Assembly: GCF_030376615.1 (NCBI RefSeq) | Contig: NZ_JARRAB010000010.1 | Span: forward strand, 114,246-178,245 | DNA from: Pseudomonas sp. sp1636 | GTDB taxonomy: Bacteria > Pseudomonadota > Gammaproteobacteria > Pseudomonadales > Pseudomonadaceae | Length of the DNA: 64,000 bases | Direction: 5' to 3' | In this document: positions 56,729 to 64,000 of the stretch, in pieces | Layout: each line of letters begins with the position of its first letter | How positions within the stretch are numbered: position 1 is the stretch's first letter | Made by a program: the position numbers and the translations under genes | Notes under the pieces: generated by a model | Told to the model about the DNA's origin: nothing | What the model saw: the letters and a program-made list of their open reading frames with translations, nothing else | Database searches by the model: none

Positions 56729-58741
56729 ATGCACGCCACACGGCTGAAATGCTGGGAAGGTAAACTGAAAGCCGGGGCTTGGAAAGTGTCCGTCAGGGCC
56801 GGCGGCTGGGAACCCTTGACCGCCATCCTGGAGCATTCGTCCGCTGAGCAAGCGCGACGCTCCTTCCTCAAGTTCGGCGCCGCGGCAATCGCTGCGCCGT
56901 TGCTGCTGATCCCCCTCGGCAGCTCCGCGCGGAGCCGTCGACGTGACGACGACGAGGACGCCGGCCCGGTGCTGCCGCCAAGCCCGCCGACCATGCCCTG
57001 GCGGATCGAGCTGCCCGCGGCAATCGACCAGCTGCAGCCGGTGGTTCTCGATCCGCCGCCGATGGAGGTGGCCAACAGCGCCGCCGGCGAGGCCGGGCGC
57101 GCCCCGCATCAGCGTTGGAACGAGCTGTACGAGACGCCGCGCCAGTATCCGCCGGTGCACTATGAGCTGAGCGCCAAGGAAAACCCGGCCTGGGTGTTCA
57201 ATCCAGCCTATCCGCCGCAGCGCATCTGGGGCTACGAGGGCAATTCGCCGGGTGCGACCACGCCGGGGCCGACCATCTTCGCCCGTTATGGCCAGCCGAC
57301 CATCGCCCGTATCCACAACCGCCTGCCGCAGGATCACGTCGGCTTCGGTTCGCCGGAGATATCCACCCACCTGCACAACATGCACACGGCATCGGAGAAC
57401 GACGGTTACCCCGGCGATTACTACAGTGCCAACAAGGCCGGCCCGACCCTGGCCGCGCCCGGGGAGTTCAAGGATCATTTCTACGCCAACATCTATGCCG
57501 GTTACGATGAGCAGCAGAACGCTATCGGCGACCCGCGCGAAGCATTGGGCACGCTGTTCTACCACGACCACACCCTGGACTTCACCGCACCGAACGTGGT
57601 TCGCGGGCTGATGGGCTTCTTCCTGATCTTCGATCATATCGACTCGGGCAACGAGCACGACCCGAGCCCGAGCGCGCTGCGCCTGCCGAGCTACCCCTAC
57701 GATTACCCGCTGGACTTCTCCGACCGGATTTTCGACCAGAACGGGATCATGCTCTGGGATCAGGTCAACCCCGAAGGCGTGCTCGGCGACAAGGTGATCG
57801 TCAACGGCTACATCGAGCCGCTGCTGCGGGTGGCGGCACGCAAGTATCGCCTGCGTCTGCTCAATGGCGGGCCTAGTCGTTTCTACGAGTTCTATCTGGT
57901 CACCTCGAATGGCAAGGAGCAACGCTTCACCTATATCGGCAACGACGGCAACCTGCTGCCGGCGCCGCTGCTCGATCAGTTCAAGGTGCGCCTGGGCGTG
58001 ACAGAACGCGCCGATATAGTGGTGGACTTTGCCCAATACCCGATCGGCACCGAGCTGTACCTGGTCAACCGGCTGCGTCAGGAAAAGACCCGTTTGCCCA
58101 AGGACGTGGAAAAGCCTGGCGCCCGCGTGCTGAAAATCATCGTCGATCGTTACCCGCCAGAGCAGGACGTCAGCCAAGTGCCCAGCGTACTGCGCGAACT
58201 GCGTCCACTCGATCCACAAGAGATTGAAGAGGCCAAGGTAAGGCGCTGGGAGTTCGACCGCCGCAATGGCATGTGGGCAGTGAATGGTAAGTTCTTCGAT
58301 CCGAATAAACCCAATGCCAAGATCAAGCAGGGCGACGCCGAGGTCTGGGAATTGGTGAATGAAAGTGGCGGCTGGAGCCATCCCATCCATATTCACTTCG
58401 AAGAGGGGCGCATCCTCAGCAAGACCCGGGACGGCAAGGACGTGCCGGTGCCGCCCCACGAGCAAGGCCGCAAGGACGTTTACTCGCTGGAGGAAGAGTC
58501 GAGCATCAGGGTGCTCCTGCGCTTCCGAGACTTCACTGGCAAGTATGTGATGCATTGCCACAACCTGATCCACGAGGATCACGCGATGATGGTGCGCTGG
58601 GATATCGTGGCCGATTCGAGCCAGGCCGAGCCGATGGTTGAGGCCGCCGCAGAGCGGTCTGAAGAGGCGCTGGGCGGTTCCGCCGTCGAACCTGCCAAGG
58701 CTACGGAGAAGGCGCCGAGCAGGAAGAGGCGCAAGCGTTAG
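56729..58741 (+). CDS. Tat-exported multicopper oxidase 2
   Basis: 670 aa, paralogue of the oxidase at 53999 along its whole length. RRSFLK is at 43-48. The four copper motifs HLHNMHT, YHDHTLDF, HPIHIHFEEG and HCHNLIHEDHAMM are intact. GGGAGG seven bases upstream favours ATG 56729; this start also aligns the N-terminus (KLKAGAWKVSVRAGGWEPL) with that of oxidase 1. ATG 56723 and a GTG at 56681 fit less well. A C-terminal extension of about 45 residues, acidic then Lys/Arg-rich (ending RKRRKR), is absent from oxidase 1. Confidence 0.92.
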   Translation: MHATRLKCWEGKLKAGAWKVSVRAGGWEPLTAILEHSSAEQARRSFLKFGAAAIAAPLLLIPLGSSARSRRRDDDEDAGPVLPPSPPTMPWRIELPAAIDQLQPVVLDPPPMEVANSAAGEAGRAPHQRWNELYETPRQYPPVHYELSAKENPAWVFNPAYPPQRIWGYEGNSPGATTPGPTIFARYGQPTIARIHNRLPQDHVGFGSPEISTHLHNMHTASENDGYPGDYYSANKAGPTLAAPGEFKDHFYANIYAGYDEQQNAIGDPREALGTLFYHDHTLDFTAPNVVRGLMGFFLIFDHIDSGNEHDPSPSALRLPSYPYDYPLDFSDRIFDQNGIMLWDQVNPEGVLGDKVIVNGYIEPLLRVAARKYRLRLLNGGPSRFYEFYLVTSNGKEQRFTYIGNDGNLLPAPLLDQFKVRLGVTERADIVVDFAQYPIGTELYLVNRLRQEKTRLPKDVEKPGARVLKIIVDRYPPEQDVSQVPSVLRELRPLDPQEIEEAKVRRWEFDRRNGMWAVNGKFFDPNKPNAKIKQGDAEVWELVNESGGWSHPIHIHFEEGRILSKTRDGKDVPVPPHEQGRKDVYSLEEESSIRVLLRFRDFTGKYVMHCHNLIHEDHAMMVRWDIVADSSQAEPMVEAAAERSEEALGGSAVEPAKATEKAPSRKRRKR

Positions 58742-58989
58742 CAGGCCGTTGAAGAATACGGGCACGGCAGTGCTGCGGGGGCGCTACTCAATCACGGCAA
58801 TAGAATGTCCTGCCGCCAGGACGACGGCGCAGCTTTTGGCTGGCTACACAATCAATATGGCATTTTTTTGGCGCTTGCTATTTGATCGGCATGCGCGAAA
58901 CTAGGTCTGCATCACTCTTTTTTGCTAAGGTGAGCGCCGCGAATAAGACCAATGAAGACTGCCGCGTTTATGCGCAACGAGGAATCCGC

Positions 58990-59634
58990 TTGATTAGGGT
59001 GCTGGTGGTCGATGACCACGATCTGGTTCGAACAGGCATCACGCGTATGTTGGCCGATATTGATGGCCTGCAAGTCGTAGGGCAGGCGGATTCAGGCGAA
59101 GAAGCACTGAAGAAGGCTCGCGAATTGAAGCCCGACGTGGTTCTGATGGACGTCAAGATGCCCGGCATCGGCGGCCTCGAGGCGACCCGCAAACTCCTGC
59201 GCAGCCATCCCGATCTCAGAGTCGTCGCCGTGACCGCCTGTGAAGAGGACCCTTTTCCCACTCGCTTGCTGCAGGCAGGTGCCTCTGGCTATCTGACCAA
59301 GGGCGCGGCCTTGACCGAGATGGTACAGGCCATTCGCCAGGTGTTTGCCGGGCAGCGCTACATAAGCCCGCAAATCGCCCAGCAATTGGCGATCAAGTCG
59401 TTTCAGCCACAAAGCACTAACTCGCCCTTCGATTTACTTTCCGAGCGGGAGATTCAAATCGCCTTGATGATCGCCGGCTGCCAGAAGGTGCAGAGCATCT
59501 CCGACAAGCTGTGCCTGTCGCCGAAAACGGTGAATACTTACCGCTATCGGATCTTTGAAAAGCTGTCGATTACCAGCGATGTGGAGCTTGCCTTGCTCGC
59601 CGTGCGCCATGGCATGGTCGATGCCACCAGCTGA
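58990..59634 (+). CDS. gacA: Response regulator GacA
   Basis: 214 aa. Receiver domain with D8, D9 and phospho-acceptor D54, and a LuxR-type helix-turn-helix ([24 protein letters not shown]). Activated by GacS, it drives the small RNAs that titrate RsmA and so controls secondary metabolism and biofilm. The start is TTG 58990 ([14 protein letters not shown]), with GAGGA upstream; Pseudomonas gacA genes are known to use TTG. It precedes uvrC, a conserved linkage. Confidence 0.96.
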   Translation: MIRVLVVDDHDLVRTGITRMLADIDGLQVVGQADSGEEALKKARELKPDVVLMDVKMPGIGGLEATRKLLRSHPDLRVVAVTACEEDPFPTRLLQAGASGYLTKGAALTEMVQAIRQVFAGQRYISPQIAQQLAIKSFQPQSTNSPFDLLSEREIQIALMIAGCQKVQSISDKLCLSPKTVNTYRYRIFEKLSITSDVELALLAVRHGMVDATS

Positions 59635-59650
59635 AATGCCTGCGACTGAA

Positions 59651-61474
59651 ATGAACGCCCCGTTCGACCCCAGCGCCTTCCTCGCCACCTGCAGCAGCCG
59701 CCCAGGCGTCTACCGCATGTTCGACGGGGACGCCAAACTGCTCTACGTCGGCAAAGCGAAAAACCTGAAGCAACGCCTCTCCAGCTACTTTCGCAAGAGC
59801 GGCCTGGCGCCGAAGACTGCCGCCTTGGTCGGCCGAATCGTGCAGGTCGAAATCACCATTACCGCCAATGAAACCGAGGCCCTGCTGCTCGAGCAGACGC
59901 TGATCAAACAATGGCGGCCGCCTTACAACATCCTGCTGCGCGACGACAAATCCTATCCCTACGTATTCCTGTCGGATGGCGAATATCCGCGCCTGAGCAT
60001 TCACCGCGGGGCGAAGAAACAGAAGGGCCGCTATTTCGGCCCGTACCCCAGTGCCGGAGCCATTCGCGAAAGCCTCAGCCTGCTGCAAAAAGCCTTTTTG
60101 GTGCGCCAGTGCGAAGACAGCTTTTTCAAAAATCGTACACGCCCATGCCTGCAGTATCAGATCAAGCGCTGTAAGGGGCCATGTGTCGGTTTGGTCGATC
60201 CGGCGGAATATGCCGAGGACGTGCGCCATTCGCAAATGTTCCTCGAGGGGCGCAGCAATGCACTCGGCGATGAACTGTCCAGCGCCATGCAACAAGCCGC
60301 CGCGTCTCTGGAGTTCGAGCGCGCCGCCGAGTTGCGCGACAAAATGGCCTTGCTGCGCCGCGTGCAAGACCAGCAAAGCATGGAAGGCGGCAGCGGCGAT
60401 GTCGATATAGTCGCGGCCATGGTCAACCCGGGTGGCGCTTGCGTGCACCTGATCAGCGTGCGTGGCGGTCGTGTGCTCGGCAGCAAAAATTTTTTTCCGC
60501 AGGTGGCGATTGAGGAGGAGGTGAGTGAGGTGCTGCTGGCCTTTCTCGCTCAATATTACCTGGGCCACCAGGAACGCGAGTTGCCTGCCGAACTGATCGT
60601 CAATGCACAGCATGAAGACTTCCCCACGCTTATCGCAGCAATCGATGAATCGCGTGGCTACGAGTTGAGCATCAGTTGCCGGGTGCGCGGAACCCGCGCG
60701 CGCTGGCAGCAGCTAGCGGTGACCAATGCCGAGCAAGCGCTCGGCGCTCGTCTTGCCAGTCGCCAGCATGTGACCGCCCGATTTGAAGCCCTTGCCGAGG
60801 CGCTGAACATGGACGAGGTGCCACAGCGCCTCGAATGTTTTGACATCAGTCACTCCAGCGGTGAAGCCACGGTGGCGTCCTGCGTGGTGTTCGGCCCGGA
60901 AGGGCCGCTAAAATCCGATTACCGCCGCTACAACATCGAAGGCGTCACCGCCGGCGACGACTACGCCGCCATGCACCAGGCCCTGACTCGACGCTTCAGC
61001 AAGATCAAGGACGGCGAGGGCAAGCTGCCGGATATCTTGCTGGTCGATGGTGGCAAGGGACAACTGGCGATGGCCCGAGACGTGCTGAATGAATTGGCCG
61101 TCCCTGAGTTGATCCTGCTCGGCGTGGCCAAAGGGGCGACGCGCAAACCTGGACTGGAAACCCTCTACCTCAACGACGCGACCCACGAGTTCACCTTGCC
61201 GGGGAACTCGCCGGCACTGCACCTGATCCAGCAGATCCGCGACGAATCACACCGATTTGCCATTACCGGACACCGGGCGCGCCGGGGCAAGGCCCGCCGC
61301 ACTTCAAGCCTGGAGGAAGTCGCCGGGGTAGGGCCGAAGCGTCGTCGTGAGCTGCTCAATCATTTTGGCGGTTTGCAGGAATTGTCTCGGGCCAGCAGCG
61401 AAGAAATCGCCAAAGCGCCCGGGATCAGTAAAAAGCTTGCGGAGCTGATTTATGCCGCACTGCACAGCGAGTAG
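59651..61474 (+). CDS. uvrC: Excinuclease ABC subunit C
   Basis: 607 aa. N-terminal GIY-YIG nuclease ([21 protein letters not shown]), UVR domain for UvrB contact ([15 protein letters not shown]), RNase H-like nuclease domain ([29 protein letters not shown]) and tandem helix-hairpin-helix at the end ([20 protein letters not shown]). It makes both incisions in nucleotide excision repair. I chose ATG 59651 by family N-terminus; ATG 59636, two bases after the gacA stop, is possible. Confidence 0.96.
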   Translation: MNAPFDPSAFLATCSSRPGVYRMFDGDAKLLYVGKAKNLKQRLSSYFRKSGLAPKTAALVGRIVQVEITITANETEALLLEQTLIKQWRPPYNILLRDDKSYPYVFLSDGEYPRLSIHRGAKKQKGRYFGPYPSAGAIRESLSLLQKAFLVRQCEDSFFKNRTRPCLQYQIKRCKGPCVGLVDPAEYAEDVRHSQMFLEGRSNALGDELSSAMQQAAASLEFERAAELRDKMALLRRVQDQQSMEGGSGDVDIVAAMVNPGGACVHLISVRGGRVLGSKNFFPQVAIEEEVSEVLLAFLAQYYLGHQERELPAELIVNAQHEDFPTLIAAIDESRGYELSISCRVRGTRARWQQLAVTNAEQALGARLASRQHVTARFEALAEALNMDEVPQRLECFDISHSSGEATVASCVVFGPEGPLKSDYRRYNIEGVTAGDDYAAMHQALTRRFSKIKDGEGKLPDILLVDGGKGQLAMARDVLNELAVPELILLGVAKGATRKPGLETLYLNDATHEFTLPGNSPALHLIQQIRDESHRFAITGHRARRGKARRTSSLEEVAGVGPKRRRELLNHFGGLQELSRASSEEIAKAPGISKKLAELIYAALHSE

Positions 61475-61507
61475 AATGCCGGCTTACCTTGTAGCCCAGT
61501 TGTGTCG

Positions 61508-62068
61508 ATGAATATCCCTAACCTGCTTACAGTGCTCCGTGTTGTGCTGATCCCGATCTTCATTCTGATGTTCTACCTGCCATTCAGTTGGAGTTATTGG
61601 GCCGCTAGCGCGGTGTTCGCTATTGCCGCATTTACTGACTGGCTTGATGGCTTTCTGGCACGCCGCTGGGAGCAGAGCACCCCTTTCGGCGCCTTTCTCG
61701 ATCCGGTCGCCGACAAGTTGATGGTGGCGGTCGCACTGGTCTTATTGGTGGCCGAGCATGCCAACCTGTGGCTGACCTTGCCGGCGGTGATCATCATTGG
61801 TCGCGAGATCGTCGTCTCGGCCTTGCGTGAATGGATGGCCGAGCTGGGCGCGCGCGCGCATGTCGCCGTGTCCGAGCTGGCCAAGTGGAAAACCGCGGCG
61901 CAAATGGTTGCCCTGATCATGCTGCTAGCCAACCCACCCTTGTTCACATTCTGGGTTCTGCTCGGCTATGGGCTGCTGATAATTGCCGCCATCCTGACTT
62001 TGTGGTCGATGCTGCAGTATCTGCTAGCCGCCTGGCCGCATCTCAGCACCTCCGCAGAAAAGAAATAA
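61508..62068 (+). CDS. pgsA: CDP-diacylglycerol-glycerol-3-phosphate 3-phosphatidyltransferase
   Basis: 186 aa inner-membrane enzyme making phosphatidylglycerophosphate. The CDP-alcohol phosphotransferase motif is complete: [10 protein letters not shown]...[10 protein letters not shown] (D-x2-DG-x2-AR-x8-G-x3-D-x3-D). It starts [16 protein letters not shown]; the GTG two codons earlier (61502) is possible. It follows uvrC by 33 bp and precedes the tRNA cluster. Confidence 0.95.
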   Translation: MNIPNLLTVLRVVLIPIFILMFYLPFSWSYWAASAVFAIAAFTDWLDGFLARRWEQSTPFGAFLDPVADKLMVAVALVLLVAEHANLWLTLPAVIIIGREIVVSALREWMAELGARAHVAVSELAKWKTAAQMVALIMLLANPPLFTFWVLLGYGLLIIAAILTLWSMLQYLLAAWPHLSTSAEKK

Positions 62069-62087
62069 GCTTTTTTGAATCAAGGGG

Positions 62088-62115
62088 TTGACGGGGCGTT
62101 CTGAAGATATAGAAT
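62088..62115 (+). promoter_or_regulatory. Sigma-70 promoter of the tRNA cluster
   Basis: TTGACG and TAGAAT with 16 bases between, followed by a GC-rich discriminator (GGCGCCCG), as in stringently controlled stable-RNA promoters. It lies about 20 bases before the first tRNA-Gly. Confidence 0.75.
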
Positions 62116-62135
62116 GGCGCCCGTCTACAAGACAA

Positions 62136-62211
<76 letters not shown>

Positions 62212-62285
62212 GATTTCCAAGCAGCGCTTGTGTGCTACTGCTTGCATCGGCCGGTTATTCGCCGACTGATACAAAAAAGTTCCAG

Positions 62286-62361
62286 GTCCCCTTCGTCTAG
62301 TGGCCTAGGACACCGCCCTTTCACGGCGGTAACAGGGGTTCGAGTCCCCTAGGGGACGCCA
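62286..62361 (+). tRNA. tRNA-Glu (anticodon TTC)
   Basis: 76 bases with encoded CCA. GTCCCCT pairs with AGGGGAC; the anticodon loop is CCTTTCACG. U34 is a substrate for MnmA and the Tus relay encoded in this window. Confidence 0.97.
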
Positions 62362-62387
62362 ACTTCGTTGTCGATACAGTTGTAATT

Positions 62388-62463
<76 letters not shown>

Positions 62464-62502
62464 TTTTCAACGGACCGTCTAGAACGGTTCGTTTAGTTTC
62501 AA

Positions 62503-62576
62503 GGCTGAGTAGCAGAGTGGTTATGCACCGGATTGCAAATCCGTGAACGCCGGTTCGATTCCGACCTCAGCCTCCA
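62503..62576 (+). tRNA. tRNA-Cys (anticodon GCA)
   Basis: 74 bases with encoded CCA. GGCTGAG pairs with CTCAGCC; the anticodon loop is GATTGCAAATC. A terminator follows directly. Confidence 0.97.
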
Positions 62577-62579
62577 ATT

Positions 62580-62616
62580 AAAAAGCCTCGTAGATCTTTG
62601 ATTTACGAGGCTTTTT
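62580..62616 (+). terminator. Intrinsic terminator after tRNA-Cys
   Basis: AAAAAGCCTCGTA...TACGAGGCTTTTT: a 13-bp perfect stem (62580-62592 with 62604-62616) ending in T. It closes the Gly-Glu-Gly-Cys unit before tRNA-Leu. Confidence 0.9.
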
Positions 62617-62687
62617 ATTGAAAGATGGAAATCTTGCGTGGCAAGTAAGGGCTGTATATAGTCCAAGCCTCGCTGCATCGCTCTACC

Positions 62688-62774
62688 GCCCGAATGGCGA
62701 AATCGGTAGACGCAAGGGACTTAAAATCCCTCGAGGGTAACCTCGTGCCGGTTCGATTCCGGCTTCGGGCACCA
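62688..62774 (+). tRNA. tRNA-Leu (anticodon TAA)
   Basis: 87 bases with encoded CCA and a long variable arm. GCCCGAA pairs with TTCGGGC; the anticodon loop is ACTTAAAAT. The preceding terminator suggests its own promoter within 62617-62687. Confidence 0.96.
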
Positions 62775-62782
62775 ATAAAATC

Positions 62783-62815
62783 AAGGGTTTACCGAATTGC
62801 CGGTAAGCCCTTTTT
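62783..62815 (+). terminator. Intrinsic terminator after tRNA-Leu
   Basis: AAGGGTTTACCG pairs with CGGTAAGCCCTT (one G-U pair) and is followed by TTTTT. Confidence 0.88.
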
Positions 62816-62875
62816 ATTGGGCGATGGTTTTTCGTGCCTGTTTGCTGCCTGTTAGGCCAAGGGTAGTGGTGGGGC

Positions 62876-63172
62876 ATGCAGGGGAGAGAGGCGGGAACCG
62901 TCTACGATTTACGCCTAGCGGGCATCATAGACCGTCAGGATCAGCAGCCAGGAAAGCCGGCTTTTGAGTTTTCTATGGATTTCCTCGATGTCAGCTACCG
63001 GGTGAAAGAGTGCATGCCTCGCAGTGACATGGCGTCCCTGGGGTGGGCCATTGAGCGTCATCATCCGTACGGCATTTTGATCAGCAAAGACAGGGGTCTA
63101 TGTGATCTCTGGACAATTGGGGAAAGGTTCCGCAGCAAACTATTGCAGCCCTTAAGCCGGCCCCGTTCTTAG
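62876..63172 (+). CDS. Unrecognised 98-codon frame downstream of tRNA-Leu
   Basis: The frame opens at ATG 62876 (MQGREAG) or at ATG 62975 (MDFLDVSYRVKEC) and reads ...GWAIERHHPYGILISKDRGL... near the end. No motif, signal peptide or clear ribosome site is seen. Its position just after a tRNA-Leu, a common integration target, suggests it may be left from a mobile island. It could be spurious. Confidence 0.3.
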   Translation: MQGREAGTVYDLRLAGIIDRQDQQPGKPAFEFSMDFLDVSYRVKECMPRSDMASLGWAIERHHPYGILISKDRGLCDLWTIGERFRSKLLQPLSRPRS

Positions 63173-63240
63173 CGTTTGCCTAATACGCCCGCAGCCCCAG
63201 TGCCACTCTGCGCACCCGCTTAATCAACAGCCCCTTGGGC

Positions 63241-63437
63241 ATGTATGATCGCGATTGGTGCAGGGAAGAACGTCGCCAGGCTTGGCGCTTAGCGCAGCGA
63301 GTACTGAATCCGACTATCCGCCAGGCGTTTACCCATCAAGGCCTCCAGCAGGCCCGCCAAGCCTGACCAGCGCGAAAAGCGTGCTGATCATCCTGGTGGT
63401 ATTTATTGCGGTGTTAATCGCCTATGGCTTCGCATAA
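63241..63437 (+). pseudogene. Possible frameshifted small membrane protein
   Basis: From ATG 63241 the frame reads MYDRDWCREERRQAWRLAQR and on to ...QGLQQARQA, stopping at 63367-63369. In another frame the sequence continues LTSAKSVLIILVVFIAVLIA and ends YGFA at 63437. A charged N-terminal part followed by one hydrophobic helix is a common small-protein design, so a single indel near 63360 would explain the split. Not confirmed. Confidence 0.3.
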
Positions 63438-64000
63438 TGTATATTATGTTAAATTACGTAGCATGAAGGGTTACTCAAGGCTAGCGCCTCCGAACTAGCG
63501 CTCCGAACTAAAAAGTCGAAATTTAGAGAACTAATGTCTTGAAAAATCGGTTACCGCATTTTCGAGAAACTGTAGTTGCGCTCGCCCTGCAATTCCGGAT
63601 GGGCGCGTCTCCGCCGCCTGGCGGGCCTGATCCTCAACCGCCGCGAGCAGCTCACGCTCGGTGGCCAGCACTTGTCGTTGCTCGACTAGCTGATTGACAA
63701 GTGTCGAGATCAGCCTTGCGACTCTATAAGATCGAACTTTTGGCCCTAGTCACCCCATAAGCTCATTCTTAGCTCTGTAACGCGCTTTCGGCGAGGATCT
63801 CAGCTCACACAAGTACCCGGAAGTGAAGATCCAAACTCTCGGTACCTAAACATCCAAATCTAGGTATTTTGCCCCGGTTTAGATCTTGTCTTCCTCAAAT
63901 GAGTAATATAAGCGGCAACAGACCCAGCTTTTACGGGTAACACGTACAGCGTCAAATCTGGCCCCTGCTGGCTCAGGATCCGTAAGTTATGCTTGATAAT
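63438..64000. other. AT-richer gene-poor window end
   Basis: Apart from the fragment at 63531-63745 I see no gene. There is an AT-rich palindrome-like stretch (ATAATGTATATTAT, about 63435-63448) and a short tandem duplication of a CTCCGAACTA unit (about 63488-63510). Composition and broken frames suggest degraded transferred DNA beyond the tRNA-Leu. Confidence 0.45.
63531..63745 (-). pseudogene. C-terminal fragment of a coiled-coil protein
   Basis: On the minus strand an open frame without a start codon reads ARLISTLVNQLVEQRQVLAT, then ERELLAAVEDQARQAAE, and ends LENAVTDFSRH before TAG at 63531-63533. The heptad-like, codon-typical sequence looks like the tail of a real helical protein. Upstream it is closed by a stop near 63750. 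Probably a truncated gene. Confidence 0.35.

Noticed and set aside
56642..58765. 707-codon open frame on the minus strand
   Set aside because: Antisense to the second multicopper oxidase, whose copper ligands are intact. A similar antisense frame (54032-55711) covers the first oxidase. Both are composition artefacts.

Overview
The window is GC-rich, densely coded chromosomal DNA from a Pseudomonas-type gammaproteobacterium. Protein sequences and gene order (nuoA-N, aceA, purB, hflD-mnmA, idh/icd, cspD/clpSA, infA-bpt-aat-trxB, ftsK-lolA-rarA-crcB-serS-cysG, tus operon, gacA-uvrC-pgsA-tRNAs) match my memory of the P. aeruginosa PAO1 region from about PA2584 to PA2649. That comparison was not run. 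The species cannot be fixed from the sequence.

Layout. Positions 1-4668: the end of a PfkB-type sugar kinase, then a nitric-oxide detoxification module, norVW on the minus strand diverging from its sigma-54 activator norR. 4688-19500 (minus): a complete 13-gene nuo operon with fused nuoCD. 19704-30378 (minus): a DUF190 gene, isocitrate lyase, a poorly known secretin-domain/DUF7931 pair, a GNAT, a ribosomal oxygenase, purB, a DMT transporter, hflD, mnmA and a Nudix hydrolase. 30534-34382: monomeric (idh) and dimeric (icd) NADP isocitrate dehydrogenases, divergently arranged. 34833-41116: an N-degron cluster (cspD, clpS, clpA, infA, bpt, aat) plus trxB. 41350-48921 (plus): ftsK, lolA, rarA, crcB, serS, cysG. 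49358-52506 (minus): a TrpD2/YbiB-like gene, tusEBCD and a BAX-inhibitor-like gene. 52753-58741 is the accessory part: tRNA-Ser, a group IIC intron remnant just after its terminator, then a cassette of multicopper oxidase, SCO1-like protein and second multicopper oxidase. 58990-62774: gacA, uvrC, pgsA and tRNAs Gly-Glu-Gly-Cys-Leu. The last 1.2 kb holds only uncertain or broken small frames.

Functional links. aceA, idh and icd place the isocitrate branch point within 14 kb. MnmA and TusBCDE together make the 2-thiouridine of tRNA-Glu(UUC), and one such tRNA lies in the window. Bpt and Aat create N-degrons that ClpS delivers to ClpA. The two multicopper oxidases and the SCO-like protein form a likely Tat-exported copper-oxidase system of unknown substrate.

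Most unusual observations: (a) two copies of a non-coding mobile element (187 and 239 bp) with matching terminal inverted repeats and 8-bp target duplications, one of which splits a small gene whose frame is restored by exact removal of the element; (b) the group IIC intron remnant; (c) the oxidase-SCO-oxidase cassette, with conserved N-terminal extensions ahead of the Tat motifs.
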